From Fodinicurvata fenggangensis DSM 21160 (lineage in GTDB: Bacteria; Pseudomonadota; Alphaproteobacteria; Kiloniellales; DSM-21159): a stretch of 64,000 nt of DNA. A program made the position numbers and the translations under genes. Each line of letters opens with the position of its first letter. Within the stretch, counting starts at the first letter, position 1. The notes beneath the pieces were generated by a model. It saw nothing but the letters and a program-made list of their open reading frames with translations, did not search any database and was not told where the DNA came from. Shown here one piece after another: positions 1 through 7,548 of this stretch. The stretch spans positions 1 to 64,000 of the forward strand of contig NZ_JMLV01000002.1 of NCBI RefSeq assembly GCF_000686045.1, given 5' to 3'.

Positions 1-541
1 GGCGCCGGTCGTACTGCCGCTGCAGGTTCCTGGGCAGCCGCTCCTCGACGAGGAACTGCAGGGCGGCCCGCACCTGCTCGTCGATCATCGTGTCCGGCAC
101 CGAAGGCCCGAACAGCGGATCGATCGGCAGGCGGTCCTTGCCCCTGCGCTTCATGACCAGCTTCTGGCCCTGCCGCGTCGTGACGATGAAGCTGCCCTTG
201 TAGAGCTTGCGCGATCCCCAGGCCTTGGCCGTCACACCCTTGCGGGTCTGCCGCGCCGAGAAATGGATCAGGTTGCGTGGCCGCCCGGAGGCGATGATCC
301 GCGCCTCCAGCCGCTGGCGCGAGGCGTGCAGGATCTGCAGCGACTTGCGCGCCGTCGTCACCTTGATGCCCATGATCTTCGCGATCTTCCGGGCCGCCTC
401 GGTGCGGGTCTGCCGGGCCGTCTGGTTGATGGCCTGGCGTGCGACCTCGCGCCCGTCCTTCTCGCCCATGGCCCGCAGCATGGCGTTCCACTCGCGATCG
501 TTCCACTTGACCTGGAAATCACTGCGCCGGCGAGCGGCCAT
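1..541 (-). CDS. Prophage minor tail protein Z-like (partial, runs off left edge)
   Basis: The visible 180 residues start MAARRRSDFQVKWNDREW and continue through an Arg-rich region (AINQTARQTRTEAARKIAK) typical of the prophage minor tail Z family, which are tail-tube or tail-completion proteins. The ATG at 541 is preceded by GGAGA at good spacing, and the frame stays open to base 1, so the C-terminus is lost to the window edge. It is the only clear structural gene seen and implies that a morphogenesis module lies to the left. The family call rests on overall resemblance, not on a catalytic motif. Confidence 0.7.
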   Translation of the reverse strand, partial: MAARRRSDFQVKWNDREWNAMLRAMGEKDGREVARQAINQTARQTRTEAARKIAKIMGIKVTTARKSLQILHASRQRLEARIIASGRPRNLIHFSARQTRKGVTAKAWGSRKLYKGSFIVTTRQGQKLVMKRRGKDRLPIDPLFGPSVPDTMIDEQVRAALQFLVEERLPRNLQRQYDRR

Positions 542-555
542 GATCCGGTCTCCGA

Positions 556-616
556 AAACGCACGACGGCGGCGCCGCCGGGCCCGAGGGGGCAGATCCGG
601 TGGCAACCGCCGTCGT
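556..616 (-). terminator. Long GC-rich hairpin followed by TTTT (minus strand)
   Basis: Read on the minus strand, ACGACGGCGG (616-607) pairs perfectly with CCGCCGTCGT (571-562) around a GC-rich interior, and TTTT follows at 558-555. It sits directly downstream of the 33-nt element at 618-650 and just upstream of the tail-gene start. It could terminate a short transcript or form a leader structure for the tail gene. Confidence 0.45.
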
Positions 617-617
617 C

Positions 618-650
618 AGTTGAACAGGGAGGCTTCACGTCTGGGAGACG
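618..650 (-). ncRNA. 33-nt RNA-like element identical to part of a host ncRNA
   Basis: On the minus strand this stretch is identical over 33 nt to plus-strand 54449-54481 in the host ncRNA candidate. It contains a small hairpin CGTCT-CCC-AGACG, then TGAA-GCCTCCCTG-TTCA, which would expose an anti-Shine-Dalgarno-like CCTCC in a loop. As in the host copy, a GC-rich hairpin and T-run follow. It may be the core of a phage small RNA transcribed between the terminator at 663-694 and the tail gene. No promoter is clear. Confidence 0.45.
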
Positions 651-662
651 GACGCTCAAACG

Positions 663-694
663 AAAAACGCCCGGCGGGAAAATCCAGCCGGGCG
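663..694 (-). terminator. Rho-independent terminator after the 738-1412 gene
   Basis: On the minus strand CGCCCGGC (694-687) pairs with GCCGGGCG (675-668) around an AT-rich loop, and TTTTT follows at 667-663. It lies 44 bases past the stop codon of the leftward gene ending at 738. Confidence 0.8.
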
Positions 695-737
695 CACTTC
701 AGCGTCACGAACACTCTGTCAATACACTTCATGGAAG

Positions 738-1412
738 TCAAGCAATTCTGCGCATCCTGTTTTCGCGGGCCGACAGGGGGTCCTCCTCCCAGGGCCGCTC
801 CGGCAGGTCGAACGGCTTCAGCACCAGACGCCGCAGCGCCTTCTGCTCGACCTCGGCCTGGAGCGTCCGCAGCGCCTGCCACCACATGCGGTAGATGATG
901 CGGCGCCGGCCGATCTCCGCGCCGTTGTCCTCCAGCTCGAGGACGCAGTAGCGGGCCTTGCTCTTCGGCGCCGTCATCTCCTGCACCCGCATGACGTTGC
1001 GCTTGCGGTCGAACACCCGCTTCGCCTTCATGCGCACCACCGGCAGGTCCCGGCCCCAGTCCGGGGCCGCGCCGTTGCGGGCCGCCTCCTGTACCAGCAA
1101 CAGCGACGGCCGCTCCAGAACCCGGTCCGCCGTCAGCCACAGGGTCTCTGCATCGGGATGGACCTGCGGGCCGTGGCGATCGCTGCTGCCCGTCCCGTCC
1201 ACGAAGGTCCCCAGCACCGAGTAGCGCTCGACGGCCCAACAGCCATCCGCGCTCACCCCCGGCCGGAAGTCCTGCGGCCCGGTGCGCAGGTACTTCAGCG
1301 CCTGGTCCGCCCGCTCCCGCGCCACGGCCCAGTGCAGGGCCTCGTCTATCCGCAGCTCTTGGCCTGTCCGACTGACAGGACTGAACCCCTTATTTTCAAA
1401 CTGTTCAGTCAT
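738..1412 (-). CDS. Hypothetical phage protein
   Basis: A 224-residue protein starting MTEQFENKGFSPVSRTGQEL that I do not recognise. It is rich in Arg and Trp, has no signal peptide or membrane segment, and its C-terminal half (GRRRIIYRMWWQALRTLQAEVEQ) looks helical. I chose the ATG at 1412, which follows ACAGGAAA; a TTG at 1430 is the alternative. It stands alone between a 197-base upstream gap containing repeated ACTGAAC motifs and a strong terminator, so it is probably a single-gene transcript. Its place between replication and tail genes would suit a packaging-related or late regulatory role, but nothing in the sequence proves this. Confidence 0.6.
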   Translation of the reverse strand: MTEQFENKGFSPVSRTGQELRIDEALHWAVARERADQALKYLRTGPQDFRPGVSADGCWAVERYSVLGTFVDGTGSSDRHGPQVHPDAETLWLTADRVLERPSLLLVQEAARNGAAPDWGRDLPVVRMKAKRVFDRKRNVMRVQEMTAPKSKARYCVLELEDNGAEIGRRRIIYRMWWQALRTLQAEVEQKALRRLVLKPFDLPERPWEEDPLSARENRMRRIA

Positions 1413-1599
1413 TTTCCTGTGTGTTTCCAATCCATTGAATAGTCTGAATGGTTAAGCCCAAGGTTCCGCGCGTACGAGACAGCTTGAAGGAAGCCCCATA
1501 CGCGCGGGAGCTACCGGGAACTGTTCAATCCCTTCAGGATCATGATTTCCCCCTGTCGATCAGTGCCTTATGGCTGAACAGTAGTTTCATCGACTGAAC
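1380..1599. promoter_or_regulatory. Cluster of ACTGAAC / GTTCAGT repeats
   Basis: Five copies of a short motif occur at 1380-1386 (ACTGAAC), 1403-1409 (GTTCAGT), 1521-1527 (CTGTTCA), 1574-1580 (CTGAACA) and 1593-1599 (ACTGAAC). The first two form an inverted pair, and the last two lie just downstream of the helicase gene. They flank the start of the 738-1412 gene and are candidate binding sites for a phage late-gene regulator. The gap 1413-1609 contains no convincing gene. Confidence 0.35.
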
Positions 1600-1609
1600 C
1601 CTTTACCCT

Positions 1610-3256
1610 TCAGTAATCGGCCGGATCGAGCCCGCTGCGCCCGACGATGCGGTCCAGCTGACGGAAATTGAGCGTGACCTCCTGGTACTCCTGGCGGCCG
1701 GTCTTGCTGCTGCGCGCCTTTTTCACCCCCCGGTCGCGCAGGCAGAGGCCGAAGCGCGTGTTGCTGACCGGCTCACGCCCGTTCGCCTTGGCCCACTCCG
1801 CATAGGCCTCGAAGAAGTCGGCCGAGGTGATGCTGTGTCCCTTGGCCTCGTCGCCCGCGATCACGACGTCCTTGAAGAAGTCGGCCAGCGGGTCGTTCTC
1901 GGCCCGGTACTCTTCCGATGCCTGGGTGACCACATCCGGCGGCGCAAGGCCCTGCTCCCGGTACAGGCGATAGCCCTCCAGCATCCAGTTGAAGATCCCC
2001 GTCGCCTCCTCCTCCAGGATACGCTCGGCCAGTTGCGTGTCCTTCGCCTCCTCCGGCACCTGCACCGGCCAGGGCAGCACCTGGATCCGTCGCCAGGTCC
2101 CGTGGTCCTGGCCCTGGATCTTCGGTGGGTTGTTGAAGGACAGGATGATCTTGTGCGTGGGATCGAACTCGAACTGCGCGCCGTGCAGCGGCCGCACCGT
2201 GATCGGCTCGCCCCCGGCCTGTGTCTTGATGGAAGACTCGGACAGCTTGGTCCCGCTCTCCGGCTCGCTGGCCAGAGCCAGCCGCTTGTCCACCAGGCGC
2301 ACCAAGTCCGGCGTGGCATCGCCCCCGGACTTGAACTTGTCCTGGGCAAAGGTCGAGAACGGCAGGGTCACCGTATAGTCGCCCAGCACGTGCCGGAAGA
2401 TCGACAACAGGGTGGACTTGCCGTTCGCCCCTCGGCCGTACCAGCAGAAGATCACCTGCTCCCCCACCAGGCCGGTCAGGCAATAGCCGGCGACCCGCTG
2501 GATATAGGCGCGGATCTCCGCCTGGGGCTGCACCTGCCCCAGGAAGGTGCGAAATCGCGGACAATCCGCCCCCGCGTCATAGGTGACAGGTACCAGGTAT
2601 GTGCTCAGGTCCTGCCGGTCGTGCGCGTCACAACGGTGGCCGCCGTCCGGCAGCAGGCGCAGGGTCGTACTCTCCAGGGTCAGCAGGTTGGGGTCCGCGT
2701 TGAAGTCCTTTTCCGAGCGTAGCAGGTACGGTGATGCCATCTGCAGCATGGACGCCACCCGGGACGAATTGCCCGATTGCACGGCCCAGGCGAAGTGCCG
2801 AGAGATGCGCTCCCGACGTTTCTTCTGCGCCGCCTTGAACTCGGTCTCGCTGTCGAAATCGCCCACGTCCGGTGGCGGGTCTCGCTCCAGCGCCCGCGCT
2901 TCCTCGATGATCGATCGGCTGACCTGGTGGGCCAGTTTCTGCGCCCGCTTCCAGGCGCCCTGCTGGCGCCAGACGCGTCCGTCCCAACTGGCCCAGCCGT
3001 CCCGCATGTCGCGGTGCAGCTCCTCCAGCACGACCAGGTCATGGCCATGCCGCGCCAGCAGCCGGTGCGCGTTCCCCCAGTCGTTCAGCGGCAGGTCCGC
3101 CAGCTGGCGGTCATCCACCGGCGCCGGTTCCCCCGGTGCGGCATTGGCCAGGGCCTCGAACACGGCCATCGCCCCCGACAGGGTCTCATCATCCTCCCCC
3201 AGCACATCAGGGGTCGGGGATTCGCTGTTCAGACCCTTCCGGTTCTCGTCGCTCAC
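1610..3256 (-). CDS. P4-type phage/plasmid primase-helicase
   Basis: A 548-residue protein with a superfamily 3 / D5-like helicase core. The Walker A motif GRGANGKST is at about residues 274-282, preceded by a D5_N-type region (about 100-260) and followed by LVDKRLALASEPE and a sensor-like IILSFNNPPKI stretch. The C-terminus (about 440-520) resembles the winged helix of P4 alpha-type proteins. It should unwind the phage origin and act with the separately encoded CHC2/Toprim primase (8228-9514). The GTG start at 3256 follows AAGGGGG. The N-terminus is acidic and low in complexity and lacks an obvious primase domain. Confidence 0.9.
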   Translation of the reverse strand: MSDENRKGLNSESPTPDVLGEDDETLSGAMAVFEALANAAPGEPAPVDDRQLADLPLNDWGNAHRLLARHGHDLVVLEELHRDMRDGWASWDGRVWRQQGAWKRAQKLAHQVSRSIIEEARALERDPPPDVGDFDSETEFKAAQKKRRERISRHFAWAVQSGNSSRVASMLQMASPYLLRSEKDFNADPNLLTLESTTLRLLPDGGHRCDAHDRQDLSTYLVPVTYDAGADCPRFRTFLGQVQPQAEIRAYIQRVAGYCLTGLVGEQVIFCWYGRGANGKSTLLSIFRHVLGDYTVTLPFSTFAQDKFKSGGDATPDLVRLVDKRLALASEPESGTKLSESSIKTQAGGEPITVRPLHGAQFEFDPTHKIILSFNNPPKIQGQDHGTWRRIQVLPWPVQVPEEAKDTQLAERILEEEATGIFNWMLEGYRLYREQGLAPPDVVTQASEEYRAENDPLADFFKDVVIAGDEAKGHSITSADFFEAYAEWAKANGREPVSNTRFGLCLRDRGVKKARSSKTGRQEYQEVTLNFRQLDRIVGRSGLDPADY

Positions 3257-3392
3257 GACGCACCCCCTTGCATCCGGAGAAAGCGCCGTGGTTGGATAGC
3301 TACAATTCTGCCTAGTAACAGGAGTTCTGGTTTAATGCGCCAGGTTGCGTTCCCACAAAAGCCGCCGGATAGGACGAAACAACCCCCCGTGC

Positions 3393-3968
3393 CTAACCGA
3401 AAAGACGAGAAACCAGCGCCTCCACCGCCGCGGCCGCGTCCAGAGCCGCCCAAACGGCCGCCGCAAAAGCCAGGAAAGAAGCCCTGAAGGCCAGACTGGC
3501 AGACGCCTTCACACTCTCCGCTCGCCTGCTCATGTCGGTTTCGTTGCGATCCATCGCTCGCTGTAGCCAAGCCAATTGGTCGGCGCGGGCCTCCACAAGA
3601 GTCACGGCGTCCCGGAAGTCCTGATACCATTGTTCTGGCGCATTGCCTGGCAAAGTGAAATGGCCGGGACGGAATGCCCGCCAGGCATAGACCGCCGCCA
3701 GACCCAGGGCCACGCCTGCACCTACCAGGAAGATGCCCACACCCAAGGGCAGCCCACCAGCCTGGAAAAGGCCGGCGGTCGTTCCGAACAGGATCATCGC
3801 CGCCGTCGTGTAGACCGAGAAGATCACAAGGGCGCGTTGATCGGCTGCCAAGGCCGTTTGCAGCTGGGCCTGCAGGTGCAACTCCCCTTCGCGCAGAGCC
3901 TCTTTCACAACTTCCTCGGAAACATCCTGCAGGTCCGGCACTTCGCTCAGGTAATCGCGTTCCGTCAT
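3393..3968 (-). CDS. Three-TM membrane protein, unknown function
   Basis: A 191-residue protein with a soluble acidic N-terminus, a tight TM hairpin (about 45-67 and 72-95), a charged helical linker (LVEARADQLAWLQRAMDRNETDM) and a third TM segment (about 159-181). I do not recognise a family. It sits between the helicase and methyltransferase genes, separated from both by more than 100 bases and with its own GAGAGGAACC ribosome site, so it may be a moron rather than part of the replication operon. Small multi-TM phage proteins of this kind are often superinfection-exclusion or defence-related factors; that is inference here. Confidence 0.7.
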   Translation of the reverse strand: MTERDYLSEVPDLQDVSEEVVKEALREGELHLQAQLQTALAADQRALVIFSVYTTAAMILFGTTAGLFQAGGLPLGVGIFLVGAGVALGLAAVYAWRAFRPGHFTLPGNAPEQWYQDFRDAVTLVEARADQLAWLQRAMDRNETDMSRRAESVKASASLAFRASFLAFAAAVWAALDAAAAVEALVSRLFG

Positions 3969-4087
3969 CGGCTGGTTCCTCTCGTGTTGCGGACAGCAGA
4001 GGTGCTGTGCAGGCCGTATCGTAATACCTATCCTGGACCTTCACTAGATCACCTCCCCCTCACCTTTTGTCAGTGTCCTGGCCTCGC

Positions 4088-4783
4088 TCACTGCGCCTTC
4101 GCCTCCTGCGGCTCATAGTCCGCCAGCTTCTCCAGGCGCTTGCGACAGGGCGGAATCCAGTCGAAGGCCGGCCCCTGGAAGCCATGGCGGGAGCGATAGA
4201 CGGGCTGGACCCACACGATCCAGCAATAGCTGGTGGCCGAAGACGCCTGGCGGTCCAGCCGGCCCTTCAGCATCGGCACCCGCTCGCAGAACTGCAGGAT
4301 CCACTCCGGCGGCCGTGGCTCGAACAGCCGCTTGTAGCGGCCTCCGCCCTCCAGAAAGGCCGTTCGCACCAGCAGGGCCACGCCCTCCCGCGCGACCTCG
4401 AGGCCCCGCAGAGCGAAATCCTCCGCCTTGTTGAAGGGCGGATTGGTGATGATCCAGTCCGGTTGGTGCTTGTGGTGCCGGAAGTCGATGGGCGGATCCT
4501 GGTCCAGCAGCGTCCCGTCCGCCAGGAAGTCATAGACCGCGCCATGGCCATAGTCGTGGATGTCGCTGGACGTGACCTGCCGGAAGTATTCGGCCAGCGG
4601 TCGGGCCATGTAGCCCTCGCCGCAGGCCGGCTCCCACACCGTATCGCGCTCGATCGCACCATAGGTGGCCAGGTGTTCGCACAGCGCCCGCGTCCCCCAG
4701 GGCGGCGTCGGGAAATAGTCCAGGCCTTCCGGCGCGTCACTGCGGTTCTGCATGACGGCCATGGAGGTGTTCTGACCACTCAT
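4088..4783 (-). CDS. Phage DNA N6-adenine-type methyltransferase
   Basis: A 231-residue class I SAM-dependent methyltransferase. It has DYFPTPPWGTRAL near the N-terminus, a SAM-binding motif EPACGEG (about residues 51-57), an acidic motif DIHDYG, and the amino-methyltransferase motif NPPF (about 114-117). Such phage enzymes modify adenines and may protect phage DNA from restriction. The ATG at 4783 overlaps the upstream DUF4031 stop as ATGA, so I prefer it to the in-frame start at 4873. No restriction partner is nearby. Confidence 0.82.
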   Translation of the reverse strand: MSGQNTSMAVMQNRSDAPEGLDYFPTPPWGTRALCEHLATYGAIERDTVWEPACGEGYMARPLAEYFRQVTSSDIHDYGHGAVYDFLADGTLLDQDPPIDFRHHKHQPDWIITNPPFNKAEDFALRGLEVAREGVALLVRTAFLEGGGRYKRLFEPRPPEWILQFCERVPMLKGRLDRQASSATSYCWIVWVQPVYRSRHGFQGPAFDWIPPCRKRLEKLADYEPQEAKAQ

Positions 4784-5145
4784 TCCGCTGCTGACTCCCC
4801 AACCTTTAATGCCCTCGCCTTGGCAACCAGATCCAGCTTCCGCTGACCCGACGCGATCAGGCCGGGCGAGCACTCCTCTTCCCCCAGAGCGATCAGCTGC
4901 CGTCCGGCATGCGCCAGGGCCTCATAGCGATCGCACTCCACCGCCCCGTCCTGGACGGCCATGGCCCGCTTGCTTTGGCTGATGTCGAAGTGCACCCAGC
5001 TGGCCTTCGGCGGTTGCTGCAGCCACCGGCGCGCCACGCCGATGCGATCGGCCATGGCCAGCAGCTCTTCCCGGCTGTCCGCCCACATGTGGCACATCTT
5101 CATCCGGCCATAGGGTATGGCCACGTCGTCCACATAGACCGCCAT
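4780..5145 (-). CDS. DUF4031 family protein
   Basis: A 121-residue protein starting MAVYVDDVAIPYGRMKMCHM with a later HFDISQSKRAMAV segment, matching the DUF4031 pattern common in phages and actinobacteria. Function is unknown. It is packed between the GcrA-like regulator, whose stop is directly adjacent, and the methyltransferase, with an ATGA overlap, so it is translationally coupled inside the leftward early operon. Confidence 0.85.
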   Translation of the reverse strand: MAVYVDDVAIPYGRMKMCHMWADSREELLAMADRIGVARRWLQQPPKASWVHFDISQSKRAMAVQDGAVECDRYEALAHAGRQLIALGEEECSPGLIASGQRKLDLVAKARALKVGESAAE

Positions 5146-6216
5146 CTAAGCCGCCTCCCCTTTGTCGCTCTTGGTGTCCCCGCCCTTCGTCCGCCGCAGG
5201 TGACAGCGGGTATGGTGCTCGGCGCAGTACGGCGAGCCCTCTTGCACCGCCGCGCCGCACTTGTCGGCGTCCGTGAAGGGTCCGTTCCCCGCCAGGTACT
5301 GACAGCTGCGCGGGCGCCAGCCGGTCGACTGGGGCCGGAGAGCTGTCTTCAGCAGCTGGGCCGCACGCTCCGGATCCCGCTGCGGTGGGCCGCCGGGCTG
5401 TGTCCCGGCCTCACCTTCCGTGCTGCTGCCGGGCGGCGCCTGGCGCGTGTTGGCGGTCAGGGCCCCGGTCGCGGTGATGCGGATCCGCCGCGCCGACTCG
5501 CTGATGACCAGCACCTCGATCCAGCCCCGCCGGCGCAGCTCGGCCATCCACTGGACGCCGGTGGTGAGCGATCGGCCGATGCGCTGTGCGATCATGCGGT
5601 TCGAGGGCGCCGGCAGCCGCCGGGCCGCCAGATCGGCCAGCCAGCCATAGAGCTGCTGCAGCTCGCCCTCGATGCCGTCTATGCGGTGATGTGCTTCACC
5701 GCCCACATGACCGCTTCCTCGGCCTTGGTCTTGGCCAGGCTGAGTTCGCGCGACTGACCTGCAGCCTCGATCTGATCCAGAAGCTCCTGCCCCTTGTCCT
5801 TGATCGCCTGCATCTGCTCTTTCTCGGCCTCGCTCAGAACCCGGTACTGATGACGCATGGTGTTGTTCTGGGTGCGGTGATCGCTCGTGCTCTCCATGAT
5901 TCTCATCCTTTTTGAAGGTAGTGGGTGCCGGGTTCTCTCCCCCCGGCGAAGTCACGTCCATTCTCTCAGACGTTGCAGATGCCGACCGCCCGGCATCAGG
6001 CCTACTCCCGGCATCGTCAGACGGGGCCTTCGTCTCGATGATGCCCGGCTCACCGCCCTCTTCCGGTTTCGCTTGGGGTTCCGTCTCCTCTGGCACAGGG
6101 CGCTGCAGAGCCCGTTTCACCGTCCGCTGGCTCACCCCGAAGGTCATGGCGATGGTCGCCACCGTGGTGCCCTGTGCCGCCATGTGCTGGATGGTCTCCC
6201 GCTCCTCCTGGGTCAT
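5146..6216 (-). CDS. HTH / winged-helix regulator with GcrA-like zinc motif (possibly two proteins)
   Basis: A 356-residue open frame in three parts. Residues 1-45 hold a homeodomain-like HTH (TIAMTFGVSQRTVKRALQR) with a start ATGA-coupled to the gene upstream. Residues about 50-170 are low-complexity, and the latter part overlaps acb2 in another frame. Residues about 175-356 contain a winged-helix-like segment (SNRMIAQRIGRSLTTGVQWM) and a C-terminal motif CQYLAGNGPFTDADKCG with PYCAEHH, as in the GcrA cell-cycle regulator family. A GTG at 5706, preceded by GGAAG, could start the GcrA-like part as a separate 186-residue protein overlapping the acb2 3' end. I infer a transcription regulator; one versus two products is open. 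Confidence 0.6.
   Translation of the reverse strand: MTQEERETIQHMAAQGTTVATIAMTFGVSQRTVKRALQRPVPEETEPQAKPEEGGEPGIIETKAPSDDAGSRPDAGRSASATSERMDVTSPGGENPAPTTFKKDENHGEHERSPHPEQHHASSVPGSERGRERADAGDQGQGAGASGSDRGCRSVARTQPGQDQGRGSGHVGGEAHHRIDGIEGELQQLYGWLADLAARRLPAPSNRMIAQRIGRSLTTGVQWMAELRRRGWIEVLVISESARRIRITATGALTANTRQAPPGSSTEGEAGTQPGGPPQRDPERAAQLLKTALRPQSTGWRPRSCQYLAGNGPFTDADKCGAAVQEGSPYCAEHHTRCHLRRTKGGDTKSDKGEAA
5679..5897 (-). CDS. acb2: Acb2/Tad1-type hairpin protein, anti-CBASS nucleotide sponge
   Basis: A 72-residue protein with the diagnostic order MRHQYRVLSEAEKEQMQAIK, then QELLDQIEAAG, and a C-terminal SRELSLAKTKAEEAVMWAVK. This matches the Acb2 family of small helical-hairpin phage proteins, which form hexamers that bind the cyclic di- and trinucleotides produced by CBASS (and related signals), stopping effector activation. 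I chose the ATG at 5897 behind AAGGATGAGA; an ATG at 5906 is possible. It lies in a different frame inside the 5146-6216 open frame, and its conservation argues that it is the coding frame here. No CBASS operon is visible in the window. Confidence 0.85.
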   Translation of the reverse strand: MESTSDHRTQNNTMRHQYRVLSEAEKEQMQAIKDKGQELLDQIEAAGQSRELSLAKTKAEEAVMWAVKHITA

Positions 6217-6584
6217 GACAGCCCCTCCGCCCAGGCGATCAGCTCACGCCGCTCCTTATCAGTGGTGTTCTCTTTGCCAGCCAGCGTGGCCTTCAGCTCC
6301 TGGACCGCATGAAACAGGGCCGCGTCTCGGGTCTCGGCGAACTTCCCCCACTTCGGCCCGACGTGGTATCCGCCGCCCCAGCTCGACAGCTGGAACTGAG
6401 TCGCCCACATCCACAGGCCGTCATCGTGCTGGTGCAGCTCGATCCGCGCCTTGTTCCAGGCATTGCGCGGATGCGGCAGACACAGCGTTTCGTGCGCTTC
6501 TCCGTCCACGGTCGGTCCATAAGGATCGACAGGCTTGCGAATGGCTGGAGGCATCAGGGCATCGAAGATCGAGAGCTGCTGCAT
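6213..6584 (-). CDS. Hypothetical phage early protein
   Basis: A 123-residue protein starting MQQLSIFDALMPPAIRKPVD with a Trp-rich centre (LWMWATQFQLSSWGGGYHVG) and a helical C-terminus. The QQLSIFD start resembles many phage-encoded small proteins, but I cannot assign a function. The ATG at 6584 overlaps the upstream stop (TGATG), and its own stop overlaps the next start (ATGA), so it is part of a coupled chain in the leftward operon. Confidence 0.7.
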   Translation of the reverse strand: MQQLSIFDALMPPAIRKPVDPYGPTVDGEAHETLCLPHPRNAWNKARIELHQHDDGLWMWATQFQLSSWGGGYHVGPKWGKFAETRDAALFHAVQELKATLAGKENTTDKERRELIAWAEGLS

Positions 6585-7135
6585 CACGCCACACCTCCCA
6601 GCCAGGCCCGGTCCCGGTCGATCCACTTGATCAGCTGCACCTTCGCGTGACTGATCGCCTGCCGGCGCTCGCCGCAGGCCTCGAAGACGCCCTGCTCAGA
6701 GTAGAGTGCGAACTGGGCTTGCCACCGCAGCACCTGGCGAATGTGCAGGCTGCCGTCCGCTTCCTGTGACCTGAGGGACGGGCAGTGCTCCATGCAGATC
6801 GCCGCGCAGCGTTTGTGCAGCAGCGGCTCGACCTGGAGGATGTCACCGGGCTTGAAGGCATGCAGATAAGGCCTGGCCTGCGACAGGCTGACCTTCGTAG
6901 CGGTCTTGAGCAGGCGCCCGCAAAGATCGCAGCGGCCGTGCGCGATCGCGGCACGCTGACGAACCACATGGGGCGAGCCAAAGCGGGGCTTACCTTCGCC
7001 CCGCTCTACCTTTTGACAGATCGCCAGACGGCCGCCGGCATAGGGACAGGCATCGAGGAAGAAATCCTCCTCAGCCGTCCAGGCGACAGTCCAGGGCACC
7101 GGCACGCCACCATAATGCAGGAGTTCCGGCATCAT
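6584..7135 (-). CDS. Hypothetical phage protein with Cys pairs
   Basis: A 183-residue protein starting MMPELLHYGGVPVPWTVAWT. It contains CDLCG in the middle and later CAAICMEHC, with several His residues, so it may bind zinc. The ATG at 7135 makes an ATGA overlap with the DUF4326 stop, which rejects the longer in-frame opening that only shadows DUF4326. Function is unknown. The C-terminal region (AQFALYSEQGVFEACGERRQ) looks alpha-helical. Confidence 0.7.
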   Translation of the reverse strand: MMPELLHYGGVPVPWTVAWTAEEDFFLDACPYAGGRLAICQKVERGEGKPRFGSPHVVRQRAAIAHGRCDLCGRLLKTATKVSLSQARPYLHAFKPGDILQVEPLLHKRCAAICMEHCPSLRSQEADGSLHIRQVLRWQAQFALYSEQGVFEACGERRQAISHAKVQLIKWIDRDRAWLGGVA

Positions 7136-7548
7136 CCACCCTCCCGGTTCGCCAGGTCCAGCAGCACGTCGGCATGACAGGGCTTGTCCAGCGAGCACCA
7201 GCAGGCCAGGTCCCGTCCGCGCAGCTCGGGCAGTCTCTCCAGGATGGCCGTGCGTGTCGGGTATCCGGCCGCCGCCTCGAGCGCGAACGATATCTTGCCG
7301 GTGTAGGTTCCACCGCCGGTCAGCCCGCTGTCCAGCAGGTGGCGATAAGCATCCACACAGCAGCGATAGGGATGGACAGCGCCGTTCTCGTCCTCCCAGA
7401 CGTGGCGCTCGAAATCGGGCGAATGCGGGCAGCCATAAGGCCAGCTGCAGGACGTGATATTGCCGAAGACCGAAGGCCGCCCGACATAGACGGCCCCCGC
7501 CGGCATCCGCCACCCCTTGGTGCGCTTGCGCTGGATCCGCTGTGGCAT
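7132..7548 (-). CDS. DUF4326 domain-containing protein
   Basis: A 138-residue protein with the hallmark segments GWRMPAGAVYVGRPSVFGN and LRGRDLACWCSLDKPCHADV. DUF4326 proteins occur widely in phages and host genomes and have no settled function; the conserved CWC...PCHAD arrangement suggests a metal or catalytic site. It is coupled on both sides (TGATG at 7548, ATGA at 7135) in the early operon. Confidence 0.88.
   Translation of the reverse strand: MPQRIQRKRTKGWRMPAGAVYVGRPSVFGNITSCSWPYGCPHSPDFERHVWEDENGAVHPYRCCVDAYRHLLDSGLTGGGTYTGKISFALEAAAGYPTRTAILERLPELRGRDLACWCSLDKPCHADVLLDLANREGG

Noticed and set aside
263-898. Plus-strand frame over the left prophage end
   Set aside because: Opposes two leftward genes and a terminator; shares only the RNA-derived peptide.
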